Source of the DNA: Aliiroseovarius sp. Z3
GTDB lineage: Bacteria > Pseudomonadota > Alphaproteobacteria > Rhodobacterales > Rhodobacteraceae
Assembly: GCF_029105185.1 (NCBI RefSeq)
Contig: NZ_JAFMZK010000004.1
Location: 335,594-399,593 of the forward strand
Reading direction: 5' to 3'
DNA: 64,000 bases
In this document: positions 47,242 through 55,218 of the stretch, piece after piece
Layout of the letters: each line of letters opens with the position of its first letter
Position numbering within the stretch: the first letter of the stretch is position 1
The notes under the pieces: model-generated
What the model was told of the DNA's origin: nothing
Seen by the model: the letters and a program-made list of their open reading frames with translations, nothing else
Database searches by the model: none
Program-made: the position numbers and the translations under genes

Positions 47242-48720
47242 ATGACGACCCCGATCCAGCCCGTTTTCAGCGAAGTGAACCTTGATGCCATTGGCGACCA
47301 CGAAGGGCGCGTGGTCGTCGTTTTGTCCGAGCCGGGCAAGCTGCACCCGGCAGCGCGTCGGGTCAACAAGCTGACCCGTGGTGCGCTTCTGCGCTTCGCG
47401 GAAAGTGACGCGTTTGAGAAGATGAAAGATGGCGACAGCCATGAATTGGCCTTTCCCACAGGTATGAAGGCCGACGCCGTGCAGGTCATTCGCCTGGCCC
47501 CGCGCGCCGATATGAACATCGCCCGCAAAGCGGGTGGCGCGATTGGCAAGTCCATGGCAGGAAAGGATATTCTGGTTCTGGCCGGCCCGGTTAAACATGC
47601 CGATGACCTTGCCCTTGGGGCTGTGTTGCGCGCTTATGCGTTTACCGATCACAAGACGGGTAAAGAGGCGGATACCAAACCGGGCAGCCTGACCGTGATG
47701 GTGTCACGGGTCGATCAGTTCGACGGAGCCGCAGATCGGATCAATGCGCAAAGCGACGGGGTCTTTTTTACCCGCGATCTGGTGAACGAACCCGCCAACG
47801 TGCTGACCACGACCGAGTTTGCCGACCGCCTTGTGGCGCTGAAAAAACTTGGCGTGAAAGTCAAAGTGCTGGAAGAGGACGCGCTTGAGAAACTTGGCAT
47901 GCGCGCGCTTCTGGCCGTGGGGCAGGGGTCGGAATCCCCGTCGAAGGTGGTTGTCATGGAATGGATGGGTGGCGAAAAGGACGTCGCCCCCCTGGCACTG
48001 GTCGGCAAGGGCGTGGTGTTTGACACTGGCGGCATCAGCCTGAAACCCGGCGCAGGCATGGAAGACATGACGATGGATATGGGTGGTGCCGGCACCGTTG
48101 CGGGCGTTATGAAAACACTCGCCACCCGCAAGGCCAAATCCAATGTGGTGGGTCTGGTCGGTCTGGTCGAAAACATGCCCGACGGCCGCGCGCAGCGCCC
48201 CGGTGACATCGTGACCTCGATGAAGGGCGACACGATCGAGGTGATCAATACCGATGCCGAGGGTCGGCTCGTCCTGTGTGATGTCATGTGGTATGCGCAG
48301 GAAGAATACAAACCTGCCGGGATGATTGACCTTGCCACCCTGACCGGTGCGATCATCATCGGGCTGGGGCATGAGAACACCGGCGTCTTTTCGAACGATG
48401 ACACCTTGTGCAACGGCCTGCTGGATGCCGCGAAAGCCGAAGGCGAAGGCGCGTGGCGCATGCCGATGGGGCCGGGTTATGATCAACTGATCAAGTCCAA
48501 CAAGGCGGACATCAAGAACGTTGGCGGACGCGCCGCAGGGTCGATCACCGCCGCCCAGTTCCTTGGCCGTTTCGTCAAGGAAGGTCAGCCCTGGATCCAT
48601 CTTGATATTGCAGGCACCGCGCAAGTGGCACAGGATGGCCCGCTTTGGCCCAAAGGTGCGACCGGTTGGGGTGTTCTGGCCCTGAACCGTCTTGTGCAGG
48701 ACATGTTCGAGGCTGAATAA
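47242..48720 (+). CDS. pepA: Leucyl aminopeptidase
   Basis: A 492-residue M17 di-zinc aminopeptidase. The C-terminal catalytic domain has VGKGVVFDTGGISLKPG (about 254-270), MDMGGAGTVAGVM, and the signature NTDAEGRLVL (about 337-346) with metal ligands and the catalytic arginine. It removes N-terminal residues from peptides; some homologues also bind DNA in Xer recombination. GAAAGGAATGTCCC lies before the ATG. Its stop overlaps the holC start by one base. Confidence 0.95.
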   Translation: MTTPIQPVFSEVNLDAIGDHEGRVVVVLSEPGKLHPAARRVNKLTRGALLRFAESDAFEKMKDGDSHELAFPTGMKADAVQVIRLAPRADMNIARKAGGAIGKSMAGKDILVLAGPVKHADDLALGAVLRAYAFTDHKTGKEADTKPGSLTVMVSRVDQFDGAADRINAQSDGVFFTRDLVNEPANVLTTTEFADRLVALKKLGVKVKVLEEDALEKLGMRALLAVGQGSESPSKVVVMEWMGGEKDVAPLALVGKGVVFDTGGISLKPGAGMEDMTMDMGGAGTVAGVMKTLATRKAKSNVVGLVGLVENMPDGRAQRPGDIVTSMKGDTIEVINTDAEGRLVLCDVMWYAQEEYKPAGMIDLATLTGAIIIGLGHENTGVFSNDDTLCNGLLDAAKAEGEGAWRMPMGPGYDQLIKSNKADIKNVGGRAAGSITAAQFLGRFVKEGQPWIHLDIAGTAQVAQDGPLWPKGATGWGVLALNRLVQDMFEAE

Positions 48721-49232
48721 TGTCGGACCCGGCAGCCAACACTCAGGACGAGCAGAACGTGTCAGGGAAGAAGACCGGCGAGGTCTTTTTCTATCACATG
48801 ACGCGCAGCCCGCTTGAGGCGACGTTGCCGGTTCTTTTGCAAAGATCGCTGGAGGCAGGTTGGAAAATCTGCCTTCGCGGCACGGACCCCAAGCGGATGG
48901 ACTGGCTGGATGAACGCCTCTGGACTGCCTCTGACGATGGGTTTCTGCCACATGGTCAATCGGGTGGCCCACATGATGCAAATCAGCCTGTCTTGCTGAC
49001 CACGCAAACGGAAATACCCAATCAGGCAGAGGCGTTGATTTCAGTCGACGGGGCGGCGGTGAGCGCCGATGAAATGGAACGTATGACGCGGGTCAGCATC
49101 CTGTTCGATGGCAACGACCCCGATGCAGTGGCCCATGCACGCAGCCAGTGGAAAGAGGTGGTCGCCGCAGGATGCACCGCGAAATACTGGAGCCAGGAAA
49201 GCGGGCGGTGGGAAATGAAGGTAAGCTCGTAA
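48720..49232 (+). CDS. holC: DNA polymerase III subunit chi
   Basis: A 170-residue protein with the HolC pattern: EVFFYHMTRSPLEATLPVLLQ (split: EVFFYHMTRSP at 21-31), WKICLRGTDPKRMDWLDERLWT and FLPHG. Chi links the clamp loader to SSB. The first 20 residues are an acidic extension not present in E. coli chi. Coupling to pepA (TAATG) is the common alphaproteobacterial and gammaproteobacterial order. Confidence 0.93.
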   Translation: MSDPAANTQDEQNVSGKKTGEVFFYHMTRSPLEATLPVLLQRSLEAGWKICLRGTDPKRMDWLDERLWTASDDGFLPHGQSGGPHDANQPVLLTTQTEIPNQAEALISVDGAAVSADEMERMTRVSILFDGNDPDAVAHARSQWKEVVAAGCTAKYWSQESGRWEMKVSS

Positions 49233-49261
49233 GTATTTGAGGAAATTACGTTATCTGCCTG

Positions 49262-49849
49262 TCAGTCGCCGCGCGTCAGGACAAGCCTATCCCGTTCGAT
49301 TTCGATCTTTTCAAACCGTTGCAGATAGTCATTGCCCAGCAGCGAGCCCGGCATCTCTCCGTCATTGACCCAGACTTCGACGCCGAAATCCTCGATCCCC
49401 AGAAGCTCGACCCGTGCGATGCGTGCGGGGGCGGTGCGAACGGGGCCATTCGCGCTCATCGCGCGCCCGAAAAAGCGCAGGGCGTCCATCTGAACACCGA
49501 CCCGCTTGGCGTCTTCCTTGGTCAGAACGATCTGGCTGGCCCCGGTATCAACGACGAATTCGACCGGCTGACCGTTCATCAGAAGCGTGGCATAGAAATG
49601 ACCGTCGCGCGCACGTGGCAATTCGATCTGGCCCGTATCCTGCACAATGCTTTGCCGGGGGGTGATGTCGTTTCGGATATCCTGCCACAGCCCGACACCG
49701 GCCATCGCGCCGATGAAGATCAAGCCCCAAATCAGGGCATGGCGGAAGGTCTGCCCGATGTTTTTCCGGTTCTCGGCGACGAAGTACCCGCCCACTGCCA
49801 CAAGCAGCAAGGTCAAGTAAATCGCGCGTGCATAATCGTCGCCAGTCAT
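49262..49849 (-). CDS. Retropepsin-like aspartic protease (clan AA, TIGR02281 type)
   Basis: A 195-residue protein with two N-terminal membrane helices (about 9-25 and 38-55) and a single retropepsin domain. FVVDTGASQIVLT (98-110) holds the catalytic Asp101 in DTGAS, and LLGNDYLQRFEKIEIERDRLVL closes the domain (key GNDYL). As with viral proteases, it should act as a dimer, and here it is anchored to the inner membrane facing the periplasm or cytoplasm. Substrates are unknown. It is convergent with holC. Confidence 0.85.
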   Translation of the reverse strand: MTGDDYARAIYLTLLLVAVGGYFVAENRKNIGQTFRHALIWGLIFIGAMAGVGLWQDIRNDITPRQSIVQDTGQIELPRARDGHFYATLLMNGQPVEFVVDTGASQIVLTKEDAKRVGVQMDALRFFGRAMSANGPVRTAPARIARVELLGIEDFGVEVWVNDGEMPGSLLGNDYLQRFEKIEIERDRLVLTRGD

Positions 49850-49920
49850 CTCTGTCTCCGAAACCCGTTACCCAAAAGATATAGGAACGGCGGGCACGAT
49901 TGTCACCGGGGGGCGGTCGG

Positions 49921-50544
49921 TCATCCCATCAGGCCGAAATCCCGCAGCCCTTCCAAGATGAACTGAACCGCCAGAGCAGACAAAAGCATACCAAGAAGCC
50001 GGGTCACAACCTTGATGCCCGTCTCGCGCAAGACCCGCTCCAGCAAGGATGCCGCGTTGAACAGGATGAACGCGATCAACAACACCACCGCCATCACGGC
50101 AATTGCCAGGGCGACGCCGGTAAACCCGTCACCCTGTCCCGACAACAGGATCACGGTCGCGATCGACCCCGGACCGGCCATGATGGGGATCGCCAATGGA
50201 AAGATCGACGGATCGTCGTGGCCGTCAGCCCCTTCTTCTGACTGATCCTTGCGGCGCGCCGTGCGCCGTTCGAACACCATATCCAGTGCTAACAGCAAAA
50301 GAAGAATACCGCCGGATATGCGGAACGCAGGCATCGAAATGCCAAGGAAGTTCAAAACGTTTTCTCCCAGAAAGGCGAACAGGATCAGCAAGACCCCGGC
50401 GGTTCCACAGGCCCGCAGGGCGATGCTCCGCCGTTCGCGCGTGGTTTTGCCTTGTGTCAACGCCATGAATAACGGCGAGATTCCAATCGGATCCATAACC
50501 ACGAACAGCGTGACAAACGCGGGAATAAAAAGATCAAGATCCAT
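49921..50544 (-). CDS. MarC family integral membrane protein
   Basis: A 207-residue protein with six membrane helices and the family start FIPAFVTLFVVMDPIGISPLF (key MDPIG) and GGILLLLLALDM (about 78-89), then AIPIMAGPGSIATVILL (about 120-136). MarC/UPF0056 proteins are of unknown function despite the multiple-antibiotic-resistance name. It lies 2 bases after the stop of the ABC-F gene, so the two are probably co-transcribed. Confidence 0.88.
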   Translation of the reverse strand: MDLDLFIPAFVTLFVVMDPIGISPLFMALTQGKTTRERRSIALRACGTAGVLLILFAFLGENVLNFLGISMPAFRISGGILLLLLALDMVFERRTARRKDQSEEGADGHDDPSIFPLAIPIMAGPGSIATVILLSGQGDGFTGVALAIAVMAVVLLIAFILFNAASLLERVLRETGIKVVTRLLGMLLSALAVQFILEGLRDFGLMG

Positions 50545-50546
50545 TT

Positions 50547-52403
50547 CTAACCCTCGGCTTTTTCAAGTTTATCCTGCGCGCGCAGCCAAAGCTCTTCGGC
50601 GCGATCCAAGGCTTCATGCACCTCGGCATGTTTCTTTTGCCAAACCACGACCTCGTCCTTGCGTTCTGGCTCATAGATATCTGGATCCCCCAACTTGGCA
50701 TCCAGCTTATCGCGCATCGCTTCCAATTTCTCGACCCGCGCCTCGGCCTTTCGCAATTCGGCGCGCAGGGTCAGGATCGTGTCCCGGTCGGCGCGTTTCG
50801 GTTTGGTGGGCGCAGGTTTGGCTTTGGCGGGCTTCTTGTCATCATCCGCCGTCAGCAGCATCTTGCGATAATCTTCCAGATCGCCCTCATACGGCGCGAC
50901 GCCGCCATTGTTGACCAGCCAAAGCCGGTCCGCCACCAGCCCCAGCAGATGCATATCGTGGCTGACAAGGACGACTGCGCCGGAATAAGCGGTCAGCGCC
51001 TCGACCAGCGCTTCGCGGCTTTCGATGTCCAGATGGTTGGTCGGTTCGTCCAAGATCAACAGATGTGGTGCATCGAGTGTCGCCAAAAGCAGGGTCAACC
51101 GCGCCTTCTGCCCGCCCGACAGCCGGGCCACGACCGTTTCCGCCTGATCCGCGCCCAGACCAAACCCCGCCAGTCGCGCCCGATGGCGACCCGGCAGTTC
51201 GTTGGGCCGCAGGCGGCGCAGATGTTCGACCGGGGTTTCATCCTCGTAAAGCTCGTCCATCTGGTGCTGGGCGAAATAGCCGATGCGCAGCTTCGATGAT
51301 TTGGTCATCCGCCCCGTCATCAAGGGTAAACGGTCCGACAGCAGTTTCGACAGGGTGGATTTCCCCTGACCGTTCTTGCCCAGAAGGGCGATCCGGTCGT
51401 CCTGATCAATCCGCAGATCCATCCGCGACAGGACCGTGGTGTCGCCATAGCCGCAGGATGCGCCCTCCATGTTGATGATGGGTGGCGACAGTTCCTCCGG
51501 CTCGGGGAAGCTGAACGCTTTCAGCGCGGCCTCTTGCGGGGTGGTGATGGTCTTCAGCTTCTCGATCATCTTCAGGCGCGACTGCGCCTGCACGGCTTTC
51601 GACGCCTTGGCGCGGAACCGATCCACGAAACTTTGCAGATGCGCGCGCCGTGCCTCGACCTTCTTGTTTTCACTCTCGGCGACGGCCAGACGCGCCGCGC
51701 GGGTTTCGGCAAACCGGTCATAGGGGCCTTGGTACAGCGTCAGCTTGCGGTCTTCCAAATGCAGGATCGCCCCGACCGAGCGGTTCAGAAGTCCGCGGTC
51801 GTGGCTGATGATGATCACCGTGTGCGGATAGCGCGTCAGGTACTGCTCCAACCACAGCGCGCCCTCAAGGTCCAGATAGTTGGTCGGTTCATCCAGCAAC
51901 AGCAGGTCCGGCTGGGAAAACAACACCGCCGCCAGCGCGACCCGCATTCGCCAGCCGCCGGAAAAATCGGCACAGGGTAGGGCGTGTTGGTGGTCGTCAA
52001 ATCCCAGCCCTTTCAGGATTGACGATGCGCGCGCCTCAGCGCTCCAGGCATCGATGTCGGCCAGCCGGGTCTGGATGTCCGCGATCCGGTGCGGATCGGT
52101 GGCGATTTCGGCCTCGGCCATCAGCGCGGCGCGTTCGGTATCCGCCGCCAGCACCGTATCCAGAAGCGAGGTTTGCGAGGCCGGCACCTCCTGCGCCACC
52201 CCGCCGATCCGCGCGCCCTTTGGCACCGAAATGTCACCCGATTCCAACGCCAGCTCACCCCGGATCAGGCGAAAAAGCGTCGTCTTGCCGGTGCCATTGC
52301 GCCCGACAAGGCCGACCTTGTGCCCATCGGGGATCGACGCACTTGCGCCTTCGAACAGCGGGCGGCCTTCTACGGCATAGGTGATGTCTGAAATCTTTAG
52401 CAT
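50547..52403 (-). CDS. ABC-F family ATPase (Uup/YheS type)
   Basis: A 618-residue soluble protein with two ATP-binding cassettes and no membrane helices. Cassette 1: GRNGTGKTT Walker A (34-42), FSGGWRMRVALA signature, LLLDEPTNYLD. Cassette 2: GKNGQGKST, LSGGQKARLTLLL, LILDEPTNHLD. A linker helix (about 240-290) and a C-terminal coiled coil (about 545-618) match YheS/Uup proteins, which act on ribosomes or DNA rather than as transporters. It is divergent from ndk. Confidence 0.92.
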   Translation of the reverse strand: MLKISDITYAVEGRPLFEGASASIPDGHKVGLVGRNGTGKTTLFRLIRGELALESGDISVPKGARIGGVAQEVPASQTSLLDTVLAADTERAALMAEAEIATDPHRIADIQTRLADIDAWSAEARASSILKGLGFDDHQHALPCADFSGGWRMRVALAAVLFSQPDLLLLDEPTNYLDLEGALWLEQYLTRYPHTVIIISHDRGLLNRSVGAILHLEDRKLTLYQGPYDRFAETRAARLAVAESENKKVEARRAHLQSFVDRFRAKASKAVQAQSRLKMIEKLKTITTPQEAALKAFSFPEPEELSPPIINMEGASCGYGDTTVLSRMDLRIDQDDRIALLGKNGQGKSTLSKLLSDRLPLMTGRMTKSSKLRIGYFAQHQMDELYEDETPVEHLRRLRPNELPGRHRARLAGFGLGADQAETVVARLSGGQKARLTLLLATLDAPHLLILDEPTNHLDIESREALVEALTAYSGAVVLVSHDMHLLGLVADRLWLVNNGGVAPYEGDLEDYRKMLLTADDDKKPAKAKPAPTKPKRADRDTILTLRAELRKAEARVEKLEAMRDKLDAKLGDPDIYEPERKDEVVVWQKKHAEVHEALDRAEELWLRAQDKLEKAEG

Positions 52404-52568
52404 AAAGTCTCATGTGCCTGAGCCACGCGCGGGCGTCAATCGCTGTCACACCATCCGCCCGCGTTGGCAATCACCGCTTTCCAAACCACCGAACCCATGC
52501 TACGGGACGCGCAAATCACACGCGCATCGGGGCAGGGGCCCTGCTGCCCAAACGCAAAAGGGACCGAC

Positions 52569-52991
52569 ATGGCCATTCAACGCACTTTCTCGATCATCAA
52601 ACCCGATGCCACCAAACGCAACCTGACCGGCGCCATCAACGCCAAGATCGAAGCCGCAGGCCTGCGCATCATCGCGCAGAAACGCATCCAAATGACCCAG
52701 AAACAAGCCGAGACCTTCTATGGTGTGCACAAAGAGCGCCCCTTCTTCGGTGAACTGGTCGAGTTCATGATTTCCGAGCCGGTTGTCGTGCAGGTTCTGG
52801 AAGGCGAAGACGCCATCAAAGCCTACCGCACCGTGATGGGCGCCACCAACCCGGCTGACGCTGACGAAGGCACCATCCGCAAAGAGTTCGCCCAGTCGGT
52901 CGGCGAAAACTCGGTCCACGGCTCGGATGCCCCGGAAACCGCCGCAGAAGAAATCGCTTACTTCTTCTCCGGTCTGGAACTGGTTGGCTAA
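52569..52991 (+). CDS. ndk: Nucleoside diphosphate kinase
   Basis: A 140-residue enzyme that phosphorylates NDPs to NTPs. ATG 52569, after GGGACC, starts the canonical [13 protein letters not shown]; the longer upstream reading is not conserved-looking. The phospho-histidine is His117 in [25 protein letters not shown] is the family nucleotide-binding stretch (about 87-104). A single-gene transcript with its own terminator. Confidence 0.97.
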   Translation: MAIQRTFSIIKPDATKRNLTGAINAKIEAAGLRIIAQKRIQMTQKQAETFYGVHKERPFFGELVEFMISEPVVVQVLEGEDAIKAYRTVMGATNPADADEGTIRKEFAQSVGENSVHGSDAPETAAEEIAYFFSGLELVG

Positions 52992-53010
52992 GCTACTTTT
53001 CTAGATGAAC

Positions 53011-53044
53011 AAAAGGCCGCTCGGGGAAACTCGGGCGGCTTTTT
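53011..53044 (+). terminator. Rho-independent terminator after ndk
   Basis: GCCGCTCGG pairs with TCGGGCGGC (two wobble pairs) across GGAAAC, followed by TTTTT (53040-53044). Confidence 0.85.
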
Positions 53045-53068
53045 CATATCCGTGGGTCCCGGTGTTTC

Positions 53069-53142
53069 TTCTGGCCAGAAATATCCCGGGGTGAGCGGCC
53101 CTGCCGCGAGGGGCGGCGCCCCTCAGGCTCACATCGTGAGCC
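53069..53142. repeat. Palindrome and tandem hairpins between ndk and tfoX
   Basis: Three inverted repeats in 74 bases: TTCTGGCCAGAA (53069-53080), GAGGGGC-GGC-GCCCCTC (53108-53124) and GGCTCAC-ATC-GTGAGCC (53126-53142). The string around AGAAATATCCCGGGGTGAG resembles an intergenic repeat I recall from Rhodobacteraceae genomes. It may be a dispersed REP-like element and can also terminate the convergent tfoX-like gene. Confidence 0.5.
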
Positions 53143-53148
53143 ACCCGA

Positions 53149-53490
53149 TCAGATACCCGGCTGTTTCGGAATGCCAATCTCATCCAAAATTGCTTCTATC
53201 TTGTCCTCGGATGGCTTGCTCGCGCTGGCATCGGCCTTAATCGCATCAAACCGCGCGCGCAAATCAGCCTTCTCTTTGCCCTTGCAGTCGTTCCATGGCC
53301 GCCCCTGCAGCCCCATGACCATGGCATAATATCCGATGAAATGGGGACGAGAGCCCGCGGCCAGCAGGCGGCGATAGGCCTCATCCGCGCCCAACTCCCG
53401 CAACTCCTCGGCGGAATGAATTCCCGCACGCGCAAAGGACGCATCCGACGCGGGCCCAAGATTGCGTATGGACGATACAGGATCAGTCAT
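53149..53490 (-). CDS. TfoX C-terminal domain protein (helix-hairpin-helix)
   Basis: A 113-residue protein made only of the TfoX C-terminal domain: SIRNLGPASDASFARAGI (7-24), EELRELGADEAYRRLLAAG (28-46) and FIGYYAMVMGLQGRPWNDC (51-69). TfoX/Sxy promotes competence gene expression in other bacteria, but the N-terminal domain is absent, so a competence role is not implied. A charged C-terminal tail (70-113) is extra. It is convergent with ndk. Confidence 0.82.
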   Translation of the reverse strand: MTDPVSSIRNLGPASDASFARAGIHSAEELRELGADEAYRRLLAAGSRPHFIGYYAMVMGLQGRPWNDCKGKEKADLRARFDAIKADASASKPSEDKIEAILDEIGIPKQPGI

Positions 53491-54212
53491 GATCCCAACT
53501 TAAACGTGCGCTCCGACCGTGAAAACCCGTCAGATACTCGCCCAGTCCGTGAACACCACGGCGGGTGTCTCCGGTTCCTCGGTCTTTGTTCTGTCAGTTT
53601 TCGGCGGTGTTTGTTGTCGAAGATAACGAACGACACGCTTCGGTGTTTTAATCTGTTTATTCTGTGACTTATATACCATTACCCCACTCCAGCTATCGTG
53701 GTTCGCGCCTGAATATGACGCACCATTTTCCCCACCAGAGACCTTTCGGTATTCACATGTTAACAGAATATGAACGGCGAGTGGCGAATAAATATTTCAC
53801 AATTGTGTTGTCTGTTGAAACATTGTGGCGTCAGAGTCACAGCCGCGACCCGCAGGGCAGCGTCCCACCGCGCCGATGAGGCCTCGTTGGTGTCGGGCGC
53901 AGTCGCGGCAACAGACAGACATCGCCAGTGGAAATAGCTTCCTGTTGTCAGTATCTTGCGACGGGTTCACCATCTTTGCCGACGCCCCTGAGGTGTCTTG
54001 CCAAACCGACCTGCGAGGACGCCAGATCCTGTGCCGAACACCGCCCCAGGTACCCAATCGCACGAGCGGTGACCAATGCAGCCCGAAACCCTCGGTGATA
54101 CGATAGCAGGGCTTGAGCGCACCCGTGACAGCGGTCGTATCGTCTTGCTCTTGTCGGTCTTGCGTGTCTAGCATCCGGTCGAGGACAGGTTCTCTGCTAG
54201 CGAAGGTATCCC
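53491..54212. other. About 720 bp without convincing genes
   Basis: Short reading frames exist on both strands (the longest is about 125 codons at 53797-54174, minus), but none has a good ribosome-binding site or recognisable domain, and their composition is rich in Cys, Arg and Pro as in out-of-frame translation. 53610-53830 is markedly AT-rich. It may be a decayed gene or a long regulatory region for the downstream acyltransferase-like gene. Confidence 0.45.
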
Positions 54213-54947
54213 TTGGTCACCAACTTTCCCCAGTCTCGGCGCCGTCGTGTGCCAGAAATTGATATTGCACGGACATTCGCCCTTGCTTCGATGATCGTCT
54301 TTCACTTTGCGTATGATCTGTCGATGTTCGGCTTCTTGCCGCCGGACGCGATGATTCAACCCGGCCCACGATTGGCCGCACAGCTCATTGCGGGAAGCTT
54401 CTTGTTTCTGTCCGGGGTCAGCCTTTGCCTGGCGCATTGTGACGGCATCAGGTGGCGGCCCTACTTGCGCCGGTTGGGCGTTCTGGTCCTGGCCGCCGCG
54501 GCCGTTTCACTGGTTACGCGATTGGCAATGCCCCACGAGTGGGTGCGCTTCGGAATTCTGCATTCTATCGCGGCCTCGACCGTCTTGGCACTGCCGTTTC
54601 TGAAGGCGCCTGTGCCCGTGATGGCGATTGTCGTGGTCGCGACGCTGGCGATGGGACAAGTCAGCTTTTCGGCCTTTGACGGTCCCTTGTGGCTTTGGTC
54701 TGGCTTGAGCGCCACATTGCCGTTCATGATGGATTACGAACCTGTCTTCCCCTGGTTCGGCATATGCCTGTCGGGTGTCCTTTTTACGCGGCTTTTCCGT
54801 GAAAAACTCACCTCGGTGCTCGATGAATCAGACAGATATGTCCGGATGCTCAGTTGGCCGGGCAAACACAGTCTGGCGATTTATCTTCTGCACCAACCCA
54901 TCCTGTTTGGGTCGGTTTATCTCGCCAGCCGGATTTTCCAGAGCTAG
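54213..54947 (+). CDS. DUF1624 / HGSNAT-like membrane acyltransferase
   Basis: A 244-residue polytopic protein with about seven helices. The N-terminal EIDIARTFALASMIVFHFAYDL (key ID-AR, HF-YD, about 15-36) is typical of the heparan-alpha-glucosaminide N-acetyltransferase catalytic domain (DUF1624) in bacteria, and the end has WPGKHSLAIYLLHQPILFG as in acyltransferase-3-like proteins. It probably moves an acyl group across the inner membrane; substrate unknown. The start is uncertain: TTG 54213 has GAAGG upstream and keeps the whole motif. The element's left boundary lies 66 bases after its end. Confidence 0.75.
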   Translation: MVTNFPQSRRRRVPEIDIARTFALASMIVFHFAYDLSMFGFLPPDAMIQPGPRLAAQLIAGSFLFLSGVSLCLAHCDGIRWRPYLRRLGVLVLAAAAVSLVTRLAMPHEWVRFGILHSIAASTVLALPFLKAPVPVMAIVVVATLAMGQVSFSAFDGPLWLWSGLSATLPFMMDYEPVFPWFGICLSGVLFTRLFREKLTSVLDESDRYVRMLSWPGKHSLAIYLLHQPILFGSVYLASRIFQS

Positions 54948-55012
54948 CGCCCAACAGGCCGCCAACGGCAAACCAACCCGTGAGAGGGGCCGCTTAAGCG
55001 CTCGCTGTAGCA

Positions 55013-55066
55013 GGGATTTTTGGCTCCGGCGGTAGGGATCGAACCTACGACCAATTGATTAACAGT
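55013..55066. repeat. Left attachment site (54-bp direct repeat, copy 1)
   Basis: Starts GGGATTTTTGGCTCCGGCGG and ends TTGATTAACAGT; identical over 54 bases to 63931-63984. On the minus strand it reads as the anticodon loop to CCA end of tRNA-Asn, but the 5' half is missing, so it is a truncated tRNA copy left by integration and not a functional tRNA. Confidence 0.92.
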
Positions 55067-55170
55067 ATCGGGCAGGCGAACTATACGCAGCCCTATGTTC
55101 CCATATTTAGCTATATTTACTAACGATTTCAGTTGCTTGGATCGAACGATAAGCCCTAAGCAAATAGCTC

Positions 55171-55180
55171 GTAGCTATAC
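55171..55180. promoter_or_regulatory. GTAGCTATAC motif upstream of integrase
   Basis: This 10-mer recurs inverted as GTATAGCTAC at 57413-57422, upstream of the DUF6680/AlpA divergent pair, and a shorter TAGCTATAT is at 55108-55116. Shared placement in the element's two control regions suggests a regulator binding site, possibly for the AlpA-like protein. Confidence 0.4.
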
Positions 55181-55187
55181 CGCTACT

Positions 55188-55205
55188 GCTTATGACTTGC
55201 TTATG
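55188..55205. repeat. Left arm-type tandem motif
   Basis: GCTTATGACTTGCTTATG contains two GCTTATG heptamers whose starts are 11 bp apart. A copy with one mismatch is at the other end (63853-63870). It touches the AGGAG ribosome-binding site of the integrase gene. Likely an Int arm site or excisionase/AlpA site. Confidence 0.6.
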
Positions 55206-55218
55206 AGGAGCCAAGACC

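Noticed and set aside
53797..54174. 125-codon minus-strand frame in the gap before the DUF1624 gene
   Set aside because: Cys/Arg/Trp-rich composition, no ribosome-binding site and no recognisable domain; kept only as part of a non-coding stretch.
55021..55066. Apparent tRNA-Asn at the left end of the element
   Set aside because: Only the anticodon loop to CCA half is present; the D-arm and 5' acceptor strand are missing, so it is an attachment-site duplicate.
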